Origin: Bacillota bacterium
Lineage (GTDB): Bacteria > Bacillota > Clostridia > Christensenellales > Aristaeellaceae
DNA length: 64,000 bases
Direction: 5' to 3'
Assembly: GCA_023416585.1 (NCBI GenBank)
Contig: JAEZHM010000042.1
Span: forward strand, 135,494 to 199,493
Shown here: positions 1 to 7,598 of the stretch, piece after piece
Layout: the number at the start of each line of letters is the position of its first letter
Numbering within the stretch: position 1 is the stretch's first letter
Translations under genes and position numbers: made by a program
The notes under the pieces: model-generated
Told to the model about the DNA's origin: nothing
Databases searched by the model: none
Seen by the model: the letters and a program-made list of their open reading frames with translations, nothing else

Positions 1-79
1 GCGCCGGGGTTGCGAGCGGCAGCGAAGCAATGCGACGATTGAGCCAGATGGAAATTCATCCCTTGGGAATCCCTTTTCT

Positions 80-104
80 GCCTGCGGCATTTTATGCCGC
101 AGGC
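80..104 (+). terminator. Perfect hairpin, possible terminator of an upstream gene
   Basis: GCCTGCGGCAT (80-90) and ATGCCGCAGGC (94-104) form a perfect 11-bp stem with a 3-base loop. A T-run (TTTTTT) follows only about nine bases later, so it is a weak match to an intrinsic terminator. It may end a transcript entering from the left edge. Confidence 0.4.
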
Positions 105-144
105 ATATAGGATTTTTTAGTTGTTTTGAGCCGATGCGGTTTTT

Positions 145-245
145 TACTCCTTCCGCCGCCTGCGGGCGGCACCTCCCTCACGGAGGGAGGCTTTCCAAAA
201 GGCTCCCTCCGCGAGGGAGCTGTCGCCGCAGCGACTGAAGGAGTA
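145..245. repeat. Dispersed palindromic repeat element
   Basis: About 100 bases that fold back on themselves. The ends are inverted copies (TACTCCTTC at 145-153 and GAAGGAGTA at 237-245), with inner hairpins built from CTCCCTC/GAGGGAG blocks. Elements with the core CTCCCTCxxxGAGGGAGCTGTC are scattered through many Clostridia genomes, by recollection. It lies in a gene-free stretch upstream of the first permease gene. No protein is encoded. Confidence 0.7.
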
Positions 246-370
246 GCTATTTTGATTTGCTAACAGCTAAACTTTGTATCACATACTGTTCACTGCGATA
301 TGTAGATTTGTATTAATTTACTAGCTACTTCTTCTTGAAAAAGTTAAGCATCATGTTATATCCTAAAAAT

Positions 371-424
371 GGGGATTCCAAAGGGGCTTTGTCCCTTTGG
401 CAGTTTCCAGGGGCTCTGCCCTTG
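371..424 (+). repeat. Two-hairpin dispersed repeat, copy 1
   Basis: Two short hairpins in tandem: CCAAAGGGGCTTTGTCCCTTTGG, then CAGGGGCTCTGCCCCTTG. The same module occurs at 15262-15317 in the opposite orientation. It ends just before the ribosome site of the next gene, so the upstream ATG inside it (397) is unlikely to be a real start. The rest of 1-441 shows no gene. Confidence 0.65.
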
Positions 425-441
425 AAAAGGAGGGAGAAAAC

Positions 442-1392
442 ATGGATCATCCCATCCTGATAGCTGATATCCAAAAAAAGCAGCAGAAGCGCCTTATGCA
501 TACACGGCTTTTAAATCTTCTTCCGGCGGCTCCCTTTGTGCTGCCGGGGCTGATCCTGGCGTGTGTTTTCGTCATTTATCCCATGCTGTTCAACATCCGC
601 ATCAGCTTTTCCAATTACCAAATCGTTCAGCGTTCCATGACCTTCATCGGTCTTGACAACTATATCTCTCTGCTTACCGAGCCCCAGGGCCGGCTTTTCA
701 TTGCCATCCGCAACAATTTTCTGTACGCCATCATCACCACGCCCTTCATTTTGTTTTTTGGGCTGCTGTTCGCCGTGCTGATCAATAACCTGCGCAGGGC
801 CCGTATGGTCTTCCGCACATTCTTTTATCTGCCGGTGATCACAAGCTGGGTCATTGTGGGCATGGTGTTTGCCTATATGTTCAACTCCGGGGAGCGCGGC
901 CTTGTAAACTACCTGCTGGTGGACGTGTTCCACCTTACAGGGGATTACGTGCCCTGGCTGCAAAAGACCTGGACGGGCAATACGGTCATCTGGATCATGG
1001 GCATATGGAAGAACATCGGCTGGTCCATGATCATTTACCTGGCGGGGCTGCAGGGCATCTCCTCGGAACTATACGAAGCCGCCGGGATCGAGGGTGCCGG
1101 GCCAGTGGCGAAATTCCGCTACATCACCGTGCCGCTATTAAAAAACACCACGTTTTACGTGATGGTAAACATGCTCATCGGCGCGTTCAACGTGTTTTTG
1201 CAAGTGCTGCTGTTAACCAGCGGCAACCCCAGAGGCACCACCTCCGTACTGCAATACCTACTCTATGACAAGTCATTCAACCTCTTTGAGTTTGGCCAGG
1301 GCGCGGCCATCGGCTTGATCACGGCCATGCTGGTGCTCTTTACAACGCTGATTCTCAACAAGGTATTCCGAACGGAAGGGGGCAAGGCCTGA
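442..1392 (+). CDS. Carbohydrate ABC transporter permease (MalF/UgpA type)
   Basis: Integral membrane subunit of a CUT1-type sugar importer, 316 residues. About six hydrophobic segments are visible, beginning with LLPAAPFVLPGLILACVFV. The cytoplasmic ATPase-docking EAA loop reads YEAAGIEGAGPVAKFRYITV. The start at 442 is chosen because AAGGAGG lies directly upstream; an in-frame ATG at 397 sits inside a repeat. Its stop overlaps the next start (TGATG), so the two permeases are translationally coupled. No binding protein or ATPase is adjacent; the former is probably left of the window and the ATPase may be shared. Substrate unknown, though the downstream glycosidase suggests an oligosaccharide. 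Confidence 0.9.
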   Translation: MDHPILIADIQKKQQKRLMHTRLLNLLPAAPFVLPGLILACVFVIYPMLFNIRISFSNYQIVQRSMTFIGLDNYISLLTEPQGRLFIAIRNNFLYAIITTPFILFFGLLFAVLINNLRRARMVFRTFFYLPVITSWVIVGMVFAYMFNSGERGLVNYLLVDVFHLTGDYVPWLQKTWTGNTVIWIMGIWKNIGWSMIIYLAGLQGISSELYEAAGIEGAGPVAKFRYITVPLLKNTTFYVMVNMLIGAFNVFLQVLLLTSGNPRGTTSVLQYLLYDKSFNLFEFGQGAAIGLITAMLVLFTTLILNKVFRTEGGKA

Positions 1393-2255
1393 TGCGTAAG
1401 ATCCGCCTTTCACGGGTGATCTTCTGGATATTGCTGCTTGCCTGCGCTGCCGTCTTCGTACTGCCCTACCTGTTCATGATCACCAACTCCTTTGAGGAGT
1501 TCAGCTATGTACTGCCCTATCCGCCAAAGATACTCCCCTCCCGGTTGAATTTCTCGGCCTATGAATACGTGCTCACTAAATCCAATCTACCACAGGCGGC
1601 CTTGAACAGCATCGTCATCACCACCTGCACCATGGTCTTTGTGGTACTTGTCTCCTCCCTGTCCGCCTATGGGTTTGCCCGTATCGACTTTTTCGGCCGG
1701 GAGGCACTGTTCCGCATCTATCTGTTTACACTGATGCTGCCGGGTTTTTTGAGCATCATCCCCCAGGTAATCGTGCTGCAGGGGATCAAAGTGCCATGGC
1801 TGGGCGGGGGCAACGGCCTGATGGGCACAAGAGCGGGGCTGATCCTTTTGTATGTGGGCACAGGCGTTTGCGGGAACACCTTCTTTTTGCGAGGGCATTT
1901 CGCATCGCTGCCCAAGGAGTTGGAGGAGTCCGTGCGCATCGATGGCGGCGGGCACTTTACCACCTTCTTCAGGGTTCTGCTTCCCCTGGCGCTGCCGGCC
2001 ATCGGTACGCTGGCCATTTTCTGCTTCCAGGGCACCTGGGAAGATTTCTTTACCGCCAAGGTAGTGCTGGGCGGCGTGCAGCAATTTGTCACGCTGCCGC
2101 TGATGATCCAAACGCTGCGCGGCCAGCACGCCACACGGTGGGAGTGGATCTTCGCCGCCTCCATCCTGGTGCAGATCCCCATCCTGATCCTGTTTGTGAC
2201 CTTTCAAAAGAAATTCGTCGTATCCGGCCTCTCAGAAGGATCCGTGAAGGCGTAG
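1392..2255 (+). CDS. Carbohydrate ABC transporter permease (MalG/UgpE type)
   Basis: Second membrane subunit of the same CUT1 importer, 287 residues, starting on the last base of the upstream stop (TGATG). Six likely membrane spans begin with VIFWILLLACAAVFVLPYLF. The EAA loop is recognisable at ELEESVRIDGGGHFTTFFRV. The C-terminal KFVVSGLSEGSVKA tail is typical of MalG-type permeases. It would pair with the preceding protein to form the channel. A glycosidase follows after 12 bases, so import and cleavage are probably co-expressed. Confidence 0.92.
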   Translation: MRKIRLSRVIFWILLLACAAVFVLPYLFMITNSFEEFSYVLPYPPKILPSRLNFSAYEYVLTKSNLPQAALNSIVITTCTMVFVVLVSSLSAYGFARIDFFGREALFRIYLFTLMLPGFLSIIPQVIVLQGIKVPWLGGGNGLMGTRAGLILLYVGTGVCGNTFFLRGHFASLPKELEESVRIDGGGHFTTFFRVLLPLALPAIGTLAIFCFQGTWEDFFTAKVVLGGVQQFVTLPLMIQTLRGQHATRWEWIFAASILVQIPILILFVTFQKKFVVSGLSEGSVKA

Positions 2256-2267
2256 GAAGGAAAACGC

Positions 2268-4058
2268 ATGAAAGTAAAATACCAGGTAACGGGTAATGAG
2301 TACCTTTCGCTGCCAACGCTCAGGGAACGGGACGGAGCCATCGAGGGGCTGACCTTTTTGCACATGGGTGCCAAGGGGATGCTGGAACTGAAGGGCGATG
2401 AAAGCACACCGCTCTTGAGCCCATTTATTACGGTGGACGGTCGGGAAACGGCCCTTGTTAATCTACGTTGGAGCCGGGAACATTATTGGATTCCTTCTTT
2501 TTCGACCCAATCGGGAACGCTTCACGTAACCGGCACGGTGCTGTGCCCCCTGAACGAGCGGGCTTTCTTCTACCGGATAAGGGTTCGAAATGATGGGCAC
2601 AGCTCCGTCCGCTGTGGGGCCGGGCTTAAAGGCGCATGGACCCAAACGCTGCATGAGGTGAACGAATCCAAGCCCGTAGGCGGGCAGATGTTCCTTCTTA
2701 AAAGCAACTGGAACCATCATTTCGTTATGGAAATGCGCGCGGGACTGCCGCTGTTTGCCTGGGCGCCCATCTTTGAGGATGCGGTGAAGGAGCAAAGCCA
2801 GCAGGCGGCGGACGGATCCATCCGCTTTACCTTGGAGAGGGAATGGAACCTTGCCCCCAAAGAGGAAGCGTCTGTGGACTACATTTTCGGCCTGGGGTAT
2901 GAGGAAGTGGCTGCATCTACCAGCGCCAAGGAGCTTTTGCGCCGCGGTTTTGACATAATGCTGAATGAAACCCGCGCATGGCTTGCCAAACGGGAAAGGC
3001 AGCTTGAGGATGAAAAGCTGAAGGATATCCTGAATACCAATATGTTCTTCAGCTTCTTCTTCGCTTCCGGCCGGACCATCGATTCAGAGGAATTCGTGCT
3101 GATGACCTCCCGCAGCCCCAGGTACTATGTCTCCTGCGCCTACTGGGACAGGGACAGCCTATTATGGAGCTTCCCAGCCATCCTGATGGCGGACAGGGAA
3201 TATGCCAGGGAGATTTTGAAGTACGTTTTTACCAAGCAGATCCGCAACGTGGGCATCCACAGCCGGTTCATCGACGGCACCGTTCTGGAGCCGGGGTTTG
3301 AGCTGGATGAACTATGCGCGCCTTTGATTGCCCTGGAGAAATACCTTCAAGTCACCGGGGACGAATCTTTCTTGCGGGAAACATACATACAGGACGGCAT
3401 CCTGCATATTCTTCGAATTCTAGACACAAAAAAACATCCTGATCTGGAGCTGTACGAAACATTCCTCCAGCCTACGGATGATACACATGTATATCCTTAC
3501 CTCACCTATGACAACGTGCTGGTGTGGCGTGTGCTGATCGATCTTTCCAAGCGCCTTTCCCGGCCGGACCTTCTTACCCAAGCGGAGCGTGTACGGGATG
3601 CAATACTCTATCACTTCATCAGGGAACGGGATGGTAAGCGTTTCTTCTGCTGGTCGGCAGACTTGAACGGGCAGTATGATGTGTACGATGAGCCGCCGGG
3701 GAGCCTGCTGCTGCTGCCCTACTATGGGTTTTGTGAAGCCAATGACCCAGTGTATTTGAATACCTCCGCCATGATAAGGGACCCTGGCTACCGCTATTCC
3801 TTCGCGGGCAAGCCCATCGCGGAAATCGGCTGCGCACACGCGCCGCACCCCTGGGTGCTGTCCATCGCCAACAGCCTGCTTTGCGGTTACAAGGCAACGG
3901 CCAAAGAGCACCTTCTGCGAACGGAGATGGACAACGGCATCGCCTGCGAAAGCGTTCATGAGGAAACTGGCGAATGTACAACAGGAGAGGCCTTTGCCAC
4001 CTGTGCGGGTTTTCTGGCCTATGCATTGGATACGGCGTTCGGGCAGGACGCGGAATAA
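2268..4058 (+). CDS. Putative six-hairpin glycosidase, family not assigned
   Basis: 596 residues, no signal peptide, so probably cytoplasmic and acting on imported oligosaccharide. The first ~210 residues look beta-rich. The rest resembles an (alpha/alpha)6 toroid: CAYWDRDSLLWSFPAIL near 290, then helical repeats, DDTHVYPYLTYDNVLVW near 405 and HAPHPWVLSIANSLL near 525. This architecture is shared by GH15, GH63, GH125 and related debranching-type families, but no family signature is decisive. GGAAGGAAAA sits before the ATG. It directly follows two permeases. Call the fold with fair confidence and the substrate not at all. Confidence 0.65.
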   Translation: MKVKYQVTGNEYLSLPTLRERDGAIEGLTFLHMGAKGMLELKGDESTPLLSPFITVDGRETALVNLRWSREHYWIPSFSTQSGTLHVTGTVLCPLNERAFFYRIRVRNDGHSSVRCGAGLKGAWTQTLHEVNESKPVGGQMFLLKSNWNHHFVMEMRAGLPLFAWAPIFEDAVKEQSQQAADGSIRFTLEREWNLAPKEEASVDYIFGLGYEEVAASTSAKELLRRGFDIMLNETRAWLAKRERQLEDEKLKDILNTNMFFSFFFASGRTIDSEEFVLMTSRSPRYYVSCAYWDRDSLLWSFPAILMADREYAREILKYVFTKQIRNVGIHSRFIDGTVLEPGFELDELCAPLIALEKYLQVTGDESFLRETYIQDGILHILRILDTKKHPDLELYETFLQPTDDTHVYPYLTYDNVLVWRVLIDLSKRLSRPDLLTQAERVRDAILYHFIRERDGKRFFCWSADLNGQYDVYDEPPGSLLLLPYYGFCEANDPVYLNTSAMIRDPGYRYSFAGKPIAEIGCAHAPHPWVLSIANSLLCGYKATAKEHLLRTEMDNGIACESVHEETGECTTGEAFATCAGFLAYALDTAFGQDAE

Positions 4059-4097
4059 TACTAAAGCAACATAAATGCTTAGATGAATACAAACGTA

Positions 4098-4200
4098 TAG
4101 TAAACAAACAAGCTCCGCTCGTCGTCATCCTGAAGAGCGCAGCGACGAAGGATCTCGGCGCGCCATGAAAAGCCAAAATCCTTCACGCAGTGAGGGATGA
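4098..4200. repeat. Dispersed palindromic repeat (GTCATCCTGA...GGATGAC type)
   Basis: The segment opens with GTCGTCATCCTGAAGAGCGC and closes with the rough inverse, ATCCTTCACGCAGTGAGGGA followed by TGAC. Each arm contains its own small hairpin (AGCGCAGCGACG). It resembles the widespread intergenic repeat seen next to genes in many bacteria. It fills the gap between two convergent genes and has no coding potential. Confidence 0.6.
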
Positions 4201-4270
4201 CAGTTTGCGAGGTTGGGCTGATCTTCAAAGCTTATACTTCATAGATAGATAAAGTTTTTCAGGATGGGGT

Positions 4271-4308
4271 GCGGGGAAGGGCATTTTTTCAAAAAGGCCC
4301 TTCCCCGC
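4271..4308. terminator. Long hairpin between convergent genes
   Basis: GCGGGGAAGGGC (4271-4282) pairs perfectly with GCCCTTCCCCGC (4297-4308), with a T-tract and an A-tract in the loop. It lies just past the stop of the minus-strand regulator, between two converging transcripts, and a closely similar hairpin is at 6974-7009. There is no clean T-run after the stem on either strand, so termination is likely but not proven. Confidence 0.5.
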
Positions 4309-4330
4309 TATTTCCTGTCTACCCGTCCCG

Positions 4331-5182
4331 TTACCTTGCGTTGTGCAGCGCGTACTGCTTGGGGGTAATGCCCACCATGCGGGTAAAGAGAGTGACAAAG
4401 TTGGTATAGTCATTGAAGCCGCTTTGCTCGCAGGCTTCCGCCACGGTAAGGCCTGCACCCAACCGGGCCTTGGCGATACTGATGCGCCGCGCGGTGATAT
4501 ATTTGTTGATGGTAGTGCCGGTTTCTGCCTTGAAGATGCGGCAGATGTAAGCCTGGCTCAAGAACATGCTTTCGGCCAGCATGGTAAGGGTGATACGCTC
4601 GCCGATATGCTCATTGATATGGGCGACGATCTTTTCCACCACGGGGTGGTACTGGTATTCCGTGGCCTTTTCCTCGCCCACGCCATACAAACGGTTGACA
4701 AGAACCATCAGTTCGGTAAAGACTGCATTTTCCATCAGGTCCGCGCCGTAGCCCTTAACCTCCTGCAGCTTGTGGATCAGGTACAGAAAGCGGCTCTGCC
4801 CTTCCTGGGGAAGGTGCAGCTTGCAGCTATAATGGCCATCCTGCCTTTTAAAGCATTGGGTCAGGTCCGTCTCGCGGCTGGACAGGGATCTCAAATAGTC
4901 AGGATGAATGGATAGCACGATCCGCTCGTGCGTACTGTCATCCACTTTGGAAACGCAGTGGCTTTCATAGTTGTTGATGATGAACAGGTCGCCGGAATTT
5001 ACGGGATAGCAGGTGTTATCGATCAGAAACTGCTTGCCCCCGGAGATGGAGTAATACAGCTCATAGCAGTCGTGGATGTGCATGGCCATCGTCTTCTCTT
5101 CCTGCAAAAGGTGGGCGATGGCAAACCTGCGGCTTTTCAGGCACTTTTCAATGGCCTCATGGCAGGAGTACATTTCCTTCAT
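4331..5182 (-). CDS. AraC-family transcriptional regulator
   Basis: 283 residues. The N-terminal half is a cupin-like sensing domain (HIHDCYELYYSISGGKQFLI near 35). The C-terminal ~100 residues hold two helix-turn-helix motifs, the second around ACEQSGFNDYTNFVTLFTR, ending TPKQYALHNAR. Cytoplasmic, probably binding a sugar or uronate. It is divergent from kduI across about 130 bases that contain a -10 box on each strand, the usual layout for a regulator of the neighbouring operon. Ribosome site GAGGGG precedes the ATG. Control of kduI-kduD is inferred from position. Confidence 0.9.
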   Translation of the reverse strand: MKEMYSCHEAIEKCLKSRRFAIAHLLQEEKTMAMHIHDCYELYYSISGGKQFLIDNTCYPVNSGDLFIINNYESHCVSKVDDSTHERIVLSIHPDYLRSLSSRETDLTQCFKRQDGHYSCKLHLPQEGQSRFLYLIHKLQEVKGYGADLMENAVFTELMVLVNRLYGVGEEKATEYQYHPVVEKIVAHINEHIGERITLTMLAESMFLSQAYICRIFKAETGTTINKYITARRISIAKARLGAGLTVAEACEQSGFNDYTNFVTLFTRMVGITPKQYALHNAR

Positions 5183-5202
5183 AACAATCCCCTCTATTAA
5201 GC

Positions 5203-5208
5203 ATTATA
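5203..5208 (-). promoter_or_regulatory. -10 box of the AraC regulator gene
   Basis: TATAAT on the minus strand, about 20 bases before the regulator start. No good -35 is visible at 16-18 bases, which would suit activator-dependent or self-regulated expression. Confidence 0.5.
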
Positions 5209-5263
5209 CCAGATACCCAAGATTCGCGGCAATATATACAAAGATTTTCGCATTACTAAATGG

Positions 5264-5269
5264 TATAAT
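5264..5269 (+). promoter_or_regulatory. -10 box of kduI
   Basis: TATAAT 46 bases before the kduI ATG. The expected -35 position (AAGATT region) is a poor match, consistent with dependence on the divergent AraC protein. Identified by eye only. Confidence 0.55.
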
Positions 5270-5315
5270 GATTTTAAGATTGGATAACCAGCCGATAAAC
5301 AAAGGAGGGAACACT

Positions 5316-6158
5316 ATGGACATTCGATATTCAGCCAACCAGCGGGATTTCAAGCGCTATACCACCGAGGAGATGCGCAAGGAATTCCTGATCGAAAAGC
5401 TTTTTGTGCCAGATGAAGTGACAGCCGTGTACAGCCATGTGGACAGGATGGTCACCCTGGGCGTGATGCCCGTTTCAGAAAAGGTGCCCGTGAACAAGGG
5501 CATCGATGTATGGAAACGTTTTGGTACAAACTTTTTCCTGGAGCGCCGGGAAATGGGCCTTTTCAACCTTGGCGGAAAGGGCGACGTTACGGTAGACGGC
5601 ACCGTGTACGAGCTGGGCTACAAGGACTGCCTGTATATCACCAGGGGTTCCAAAGAAGTCTTCTTCGAGTCATCTGACAGCGGGAATCCCGCCAAGTTTT
5701 ACATGGTCAGCGCACCTGCCCACACTTCCTATGAAACAAGGCGCATCACCATGGCGGAAGCGGCAAAGAAGCCCATGGGCAGCCTGGAAACTAGCAACAA
5801 GCGCGTCATCAACCAGTTCATTCACCCCGACGTATTGAAAACCTGCCAGCTTTCCATGGGCCTCACCACATTGGAGCCCGGCAGCGTATGGAACACCATG
5901 CCCGTACACACCCACGAGCGGCGCATGGAGGTATACTTCTACTTTGAGATCCCCAAAGACAACGTGGTGTTCCACCTCATGGGCGAAGGGCAGGAGACGC
6001 GCCATATCGTAATGCAAAACGAGCAGGCGGTGATCAGCCCCTCCTGGAGCATTCACGCCGGGGCCGGCACATCCAACTACTCTTTCATTTGGGCCATGGG
6101 CGGGGAAAACCTGGCCTTCAATGATATGGATGCGATCGCCACCACCGACATTCGCTAA
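5316..6158 (+). CDS. kduI: 5-dehydro-4-deoxy-D-glucuronate isomerase
   Basis: 280 residues, the usual KduI length. It isomerises 5-keto-4-deoxyuronate from pectin breakdown to 3-deoxy-D-glycero-2,5-hexodiulosonate in the cytoplasm. The cupin metal ligands are visible in MPVHTHERRMEVYFYFEI (two His and one Glu) plus the later SWSIHAGAG His. Start 5316 follows AAAGGAGGGA; longer in-frame starts run back into the divergent regulator. kduD follows after 11 bases, so the two consecutive pathway steps share a transcript. Confidence 0.96.
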   Translation: MDIRYSANQRDFKRYTTEEMRKEFLIEKLFVPDEVTAVYSHVDRMVTLGVMPVSEKVPVNKGIDVWKRFGTNFFLERREMGLFNLGGKGDVTVDGTVYELGYKDCLYITRGSKEVFFESSDSGNPAKFYMVSAPAHTSYETRRITMAEAAKKPMGSLETSNKRVINQFIHPDVLKTCQLSMGLTTLEPGSVWNTMPVHTHERRMEVYFYFEIPKDNVVFHLMGEGQETRHIVMQNEQAVISPSWSIHAGAGTSNYSFIWAMGGENLAFNDMDAIATTDIR

Positions 6159-6169
6159 GGAGGATGACA

Positions 6170-6952
6170 ATGGGCATGAATATGTTTGACCTGACCGGCA
6201 AGGTTGCGCTTATTACCGGCGGTTCCTACGGCATAGGCTATGCGATCGCCAGCGGCTTTGCAGCCGCCGGCGCTACCATCGTTTTCAACGATATCAATCA
6301 GGATTTGGTTGATAAGGGGTTGGATTCTTATAAGGCCGATGGCATCAACGCCCGTGGCTATGTGTGCGACGTGACCGACGAAAACGCAGTAAACGAGCTG
6401 GTCTCCAAAATTGAAAAGGAAGTAGGCTCCATCGATATCCTGGTGAACAATGCCGGGATCATCAAGAGAATCCCCATGATCGAGATGTCCGCGGCGGATT
6501 TCCGCCAGGTCATCGACGTAGACCTGAACGCCCCCTTTATCTGCGCCAAGGCGGTAATCCCCGCCATGATCAAAAAGGGAAGCGGAAAGATCATCAACAT
6601 CTGCTCCATGATGTCGGAATTGGGCCGGGAGACGGTATCTGCCTACGCCGCGGCCAAGGGCGGCCTGAAGATGCTGACCAGGAACATCGCCAGCGAGTAC
6701 GGCGCGTTCAATATCCAGTGCAACGGCATAGGACCGGGGTATATTGAAACGCCGCAAACCGCGCCGCTGCGCACGCCGGAGCACCCCTTCAACAAGTTCA
6801 TTCTGTCCAAGACGCCCGCCAACCGCTGGGGCAAAACGGACGACCTGATCGGTCCGGCGGTATTTCTTGCCTCCCCCGCCTCCGACTTTGTGAACGGGCA
6901 TATATTGTATGTGGACGGCGGCATACTGGCCTATATCGGAAAACAGCCGTGA
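6170..6952 (+). CDS. kduD: 2-dehydro-3-deoxy-D-gluconate 5-dehydrogenase (KduD), SDR family
   Basis: 260 residues, classical short-chain dehydrogenase. The dinucleotide motif TGGSYGIG is near residue 17, NNAG near 92, and the catalytic YAAAK follows the ICSMMSE serine region. It reduces the KduI product to 2-keto-3-deoxygluconate with NAD(P)H. AAGGAGG ends at 6163, which is too close for the ATG at 6164, so 6170 (or 6176) is the likely start. A specific KduD call rests on its position behind kduI; other SDRs look alike in isolation. The next pathway enzymes, a KDG kinase and KDPG aldolase, are not in the window. Confidence 0.93.
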   Translation: MGMNMFDLTGKVALITGGSYGIGYAIASGFAAAGATIVFNDINQDLVDKGLDSYKADGINARGYVCDVTDENAVNELVSKIEKEVGSIDILVNNAGIIKRIPMIEMSAADFRQVIDVDLNAPFICAKAVIPAMIKKGSGKIINICSMMSELGRETVSAYAAAKGGLKMLTRNIASEYGAFNIQCNGIGPGYIETPQTAPLRTPEHPFNKFILSKTPANRWGKTDDLIGPAVFLASPASDFVNGHILYVDGGILAYIGKQP

Positions 6953-6973
6953 GGAATCGGAACAGAATATTTT

Positions 6974-7009
6974 GCGGGAAGGGGCCTTTCAAAAAGGGTC
7001 CCTTCTCGC
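6974..7009 (+). terminator. Long hairpin after kduD
   Basis: GCGGGAAGGG (6974-6983) pairs with CCCTTCTCGC (7000-7009) with one G-U pair, and the pairing continues inward through CC/GG and TTT/AAA. It is of the same design as the hairpin at 4271-4308. No T-run follows the stem, so it may act as a terminator or an mRNA 3' end stabiliser. Confidence 0.5.
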
Positions 7010-7094
7010 ACCTATTCCCCCAAAAGCTTTATTAGGTTACCAATGATGGGGCAGCGCAGGATACAGCTGCTTGTGCTCCATGGCGGGCGGTTTC

Positions 7095-7124
7095 TTGCCG
7101 TCCCGGAGGATTGTGTGTTATACT
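7095..7124 (+). promoter_or_regulatory. Sigma-A type promoter for the small gene at 7164
   Basis: TTGCCG (7095-7100), an 18-base spacer, then TATACT (7119-7124), 39 bases before the start codon. Good match to the housekeeping consensus by eye. Confidence 0.6.
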
Positions 7125-7163
7125 CTCCCCAACACGATCAAACGCTTTATAGGAGGTAGTAAT

Positions 7164-7496
7164 ATGGTAAGGATGACCGTAAGCCTTCCGCCCAGCGAGG
7201 CGGCGAATATTATTGCGCACGCTATACAAAACAGCGGCATGAGCGTTGAACAGATCGGGTCCCATCACAGCACATCGCCGGATGGAAAAGCAGCAATTCT
7301 TTTGGTATACGACAAATACTACATGCGCAATTCCAGCCGGGCCAGCCTCTCGGTCCTCATCGAGAACCTCGGCGGCAGCACCACAGTCGTGGCCATTGGC
7401 TCGGGCGGCAGCCAGGGGGCGATCTTTAACTTTGATTGGGGATCCGCCAATAATTTTGAAAAGGCTGTCGTAAGCGCCATGCAGCCTTACGCCTGA
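7164..7496 (+). CDS. Small conserved-looking protein of unknown function
   Basis: 110 residues, not recognised. Start chosen after AGGAGG (7151-7156). The sequence opens MVRMTVSLPPSEAANIIAHA and has alternating strand/helix character with a glycine-rich stretch (IGSGGSQGAIFNFDWG) but no catalytic motif, signal peptide or membrane span. It has its own promoter and a clear terminator, so it is a single-gene unit placed between the kdu genes and a sensor-regulator. A link with pectin use is not shown by the sequence. Confidence 0.75.
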   Translation: MVRMTVSLPPSEAANIIAHAIQNSGMSVEQIGSHHSTSPDGKAAILLVYDKYYMRNSSRASLSVLIENLGGSTTVVAIGSGGSQGAIFNFDWGSANNFEKAVVSAMQPYA

Positions 7497-7534
7497 CTAC
7501 AGTGTTCTTGCCCATCATCGGAAAGTAAATTTTT

Positions 7535-7566
7535 ACCCGGAGTATGCAAACTCCGGGTATGTTTTT
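7535..7566 (+). terminator. Intrinsic terminator
   Basis: ACCCGGAGT (7535-7543) and ACTCCGGGT (7550-7558) form a perfect 9-bp stem with a 6-base loop, followed by GTTTTT. It ends the small gene at 7164-7496 and faces the converging minus-strand regulator. Confidence 0.85.
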
Positions 7567-7598
7567 CTACTCTATGCCCGCATATGAATGCGCTTTAC

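Noticed and set aside
397..441. Upstream in-frame start for the first permease
   Set aside because: Lies within a dispersed repeat; AAGGAGG directly precedes the ATG at 442.
1..441. CRISPR-like array from the repeated CTCCCTC/GAGGGAG blocks
   Set aside because: Blocks are inverted hairpin arms of one element, not direct repeats with spacers.
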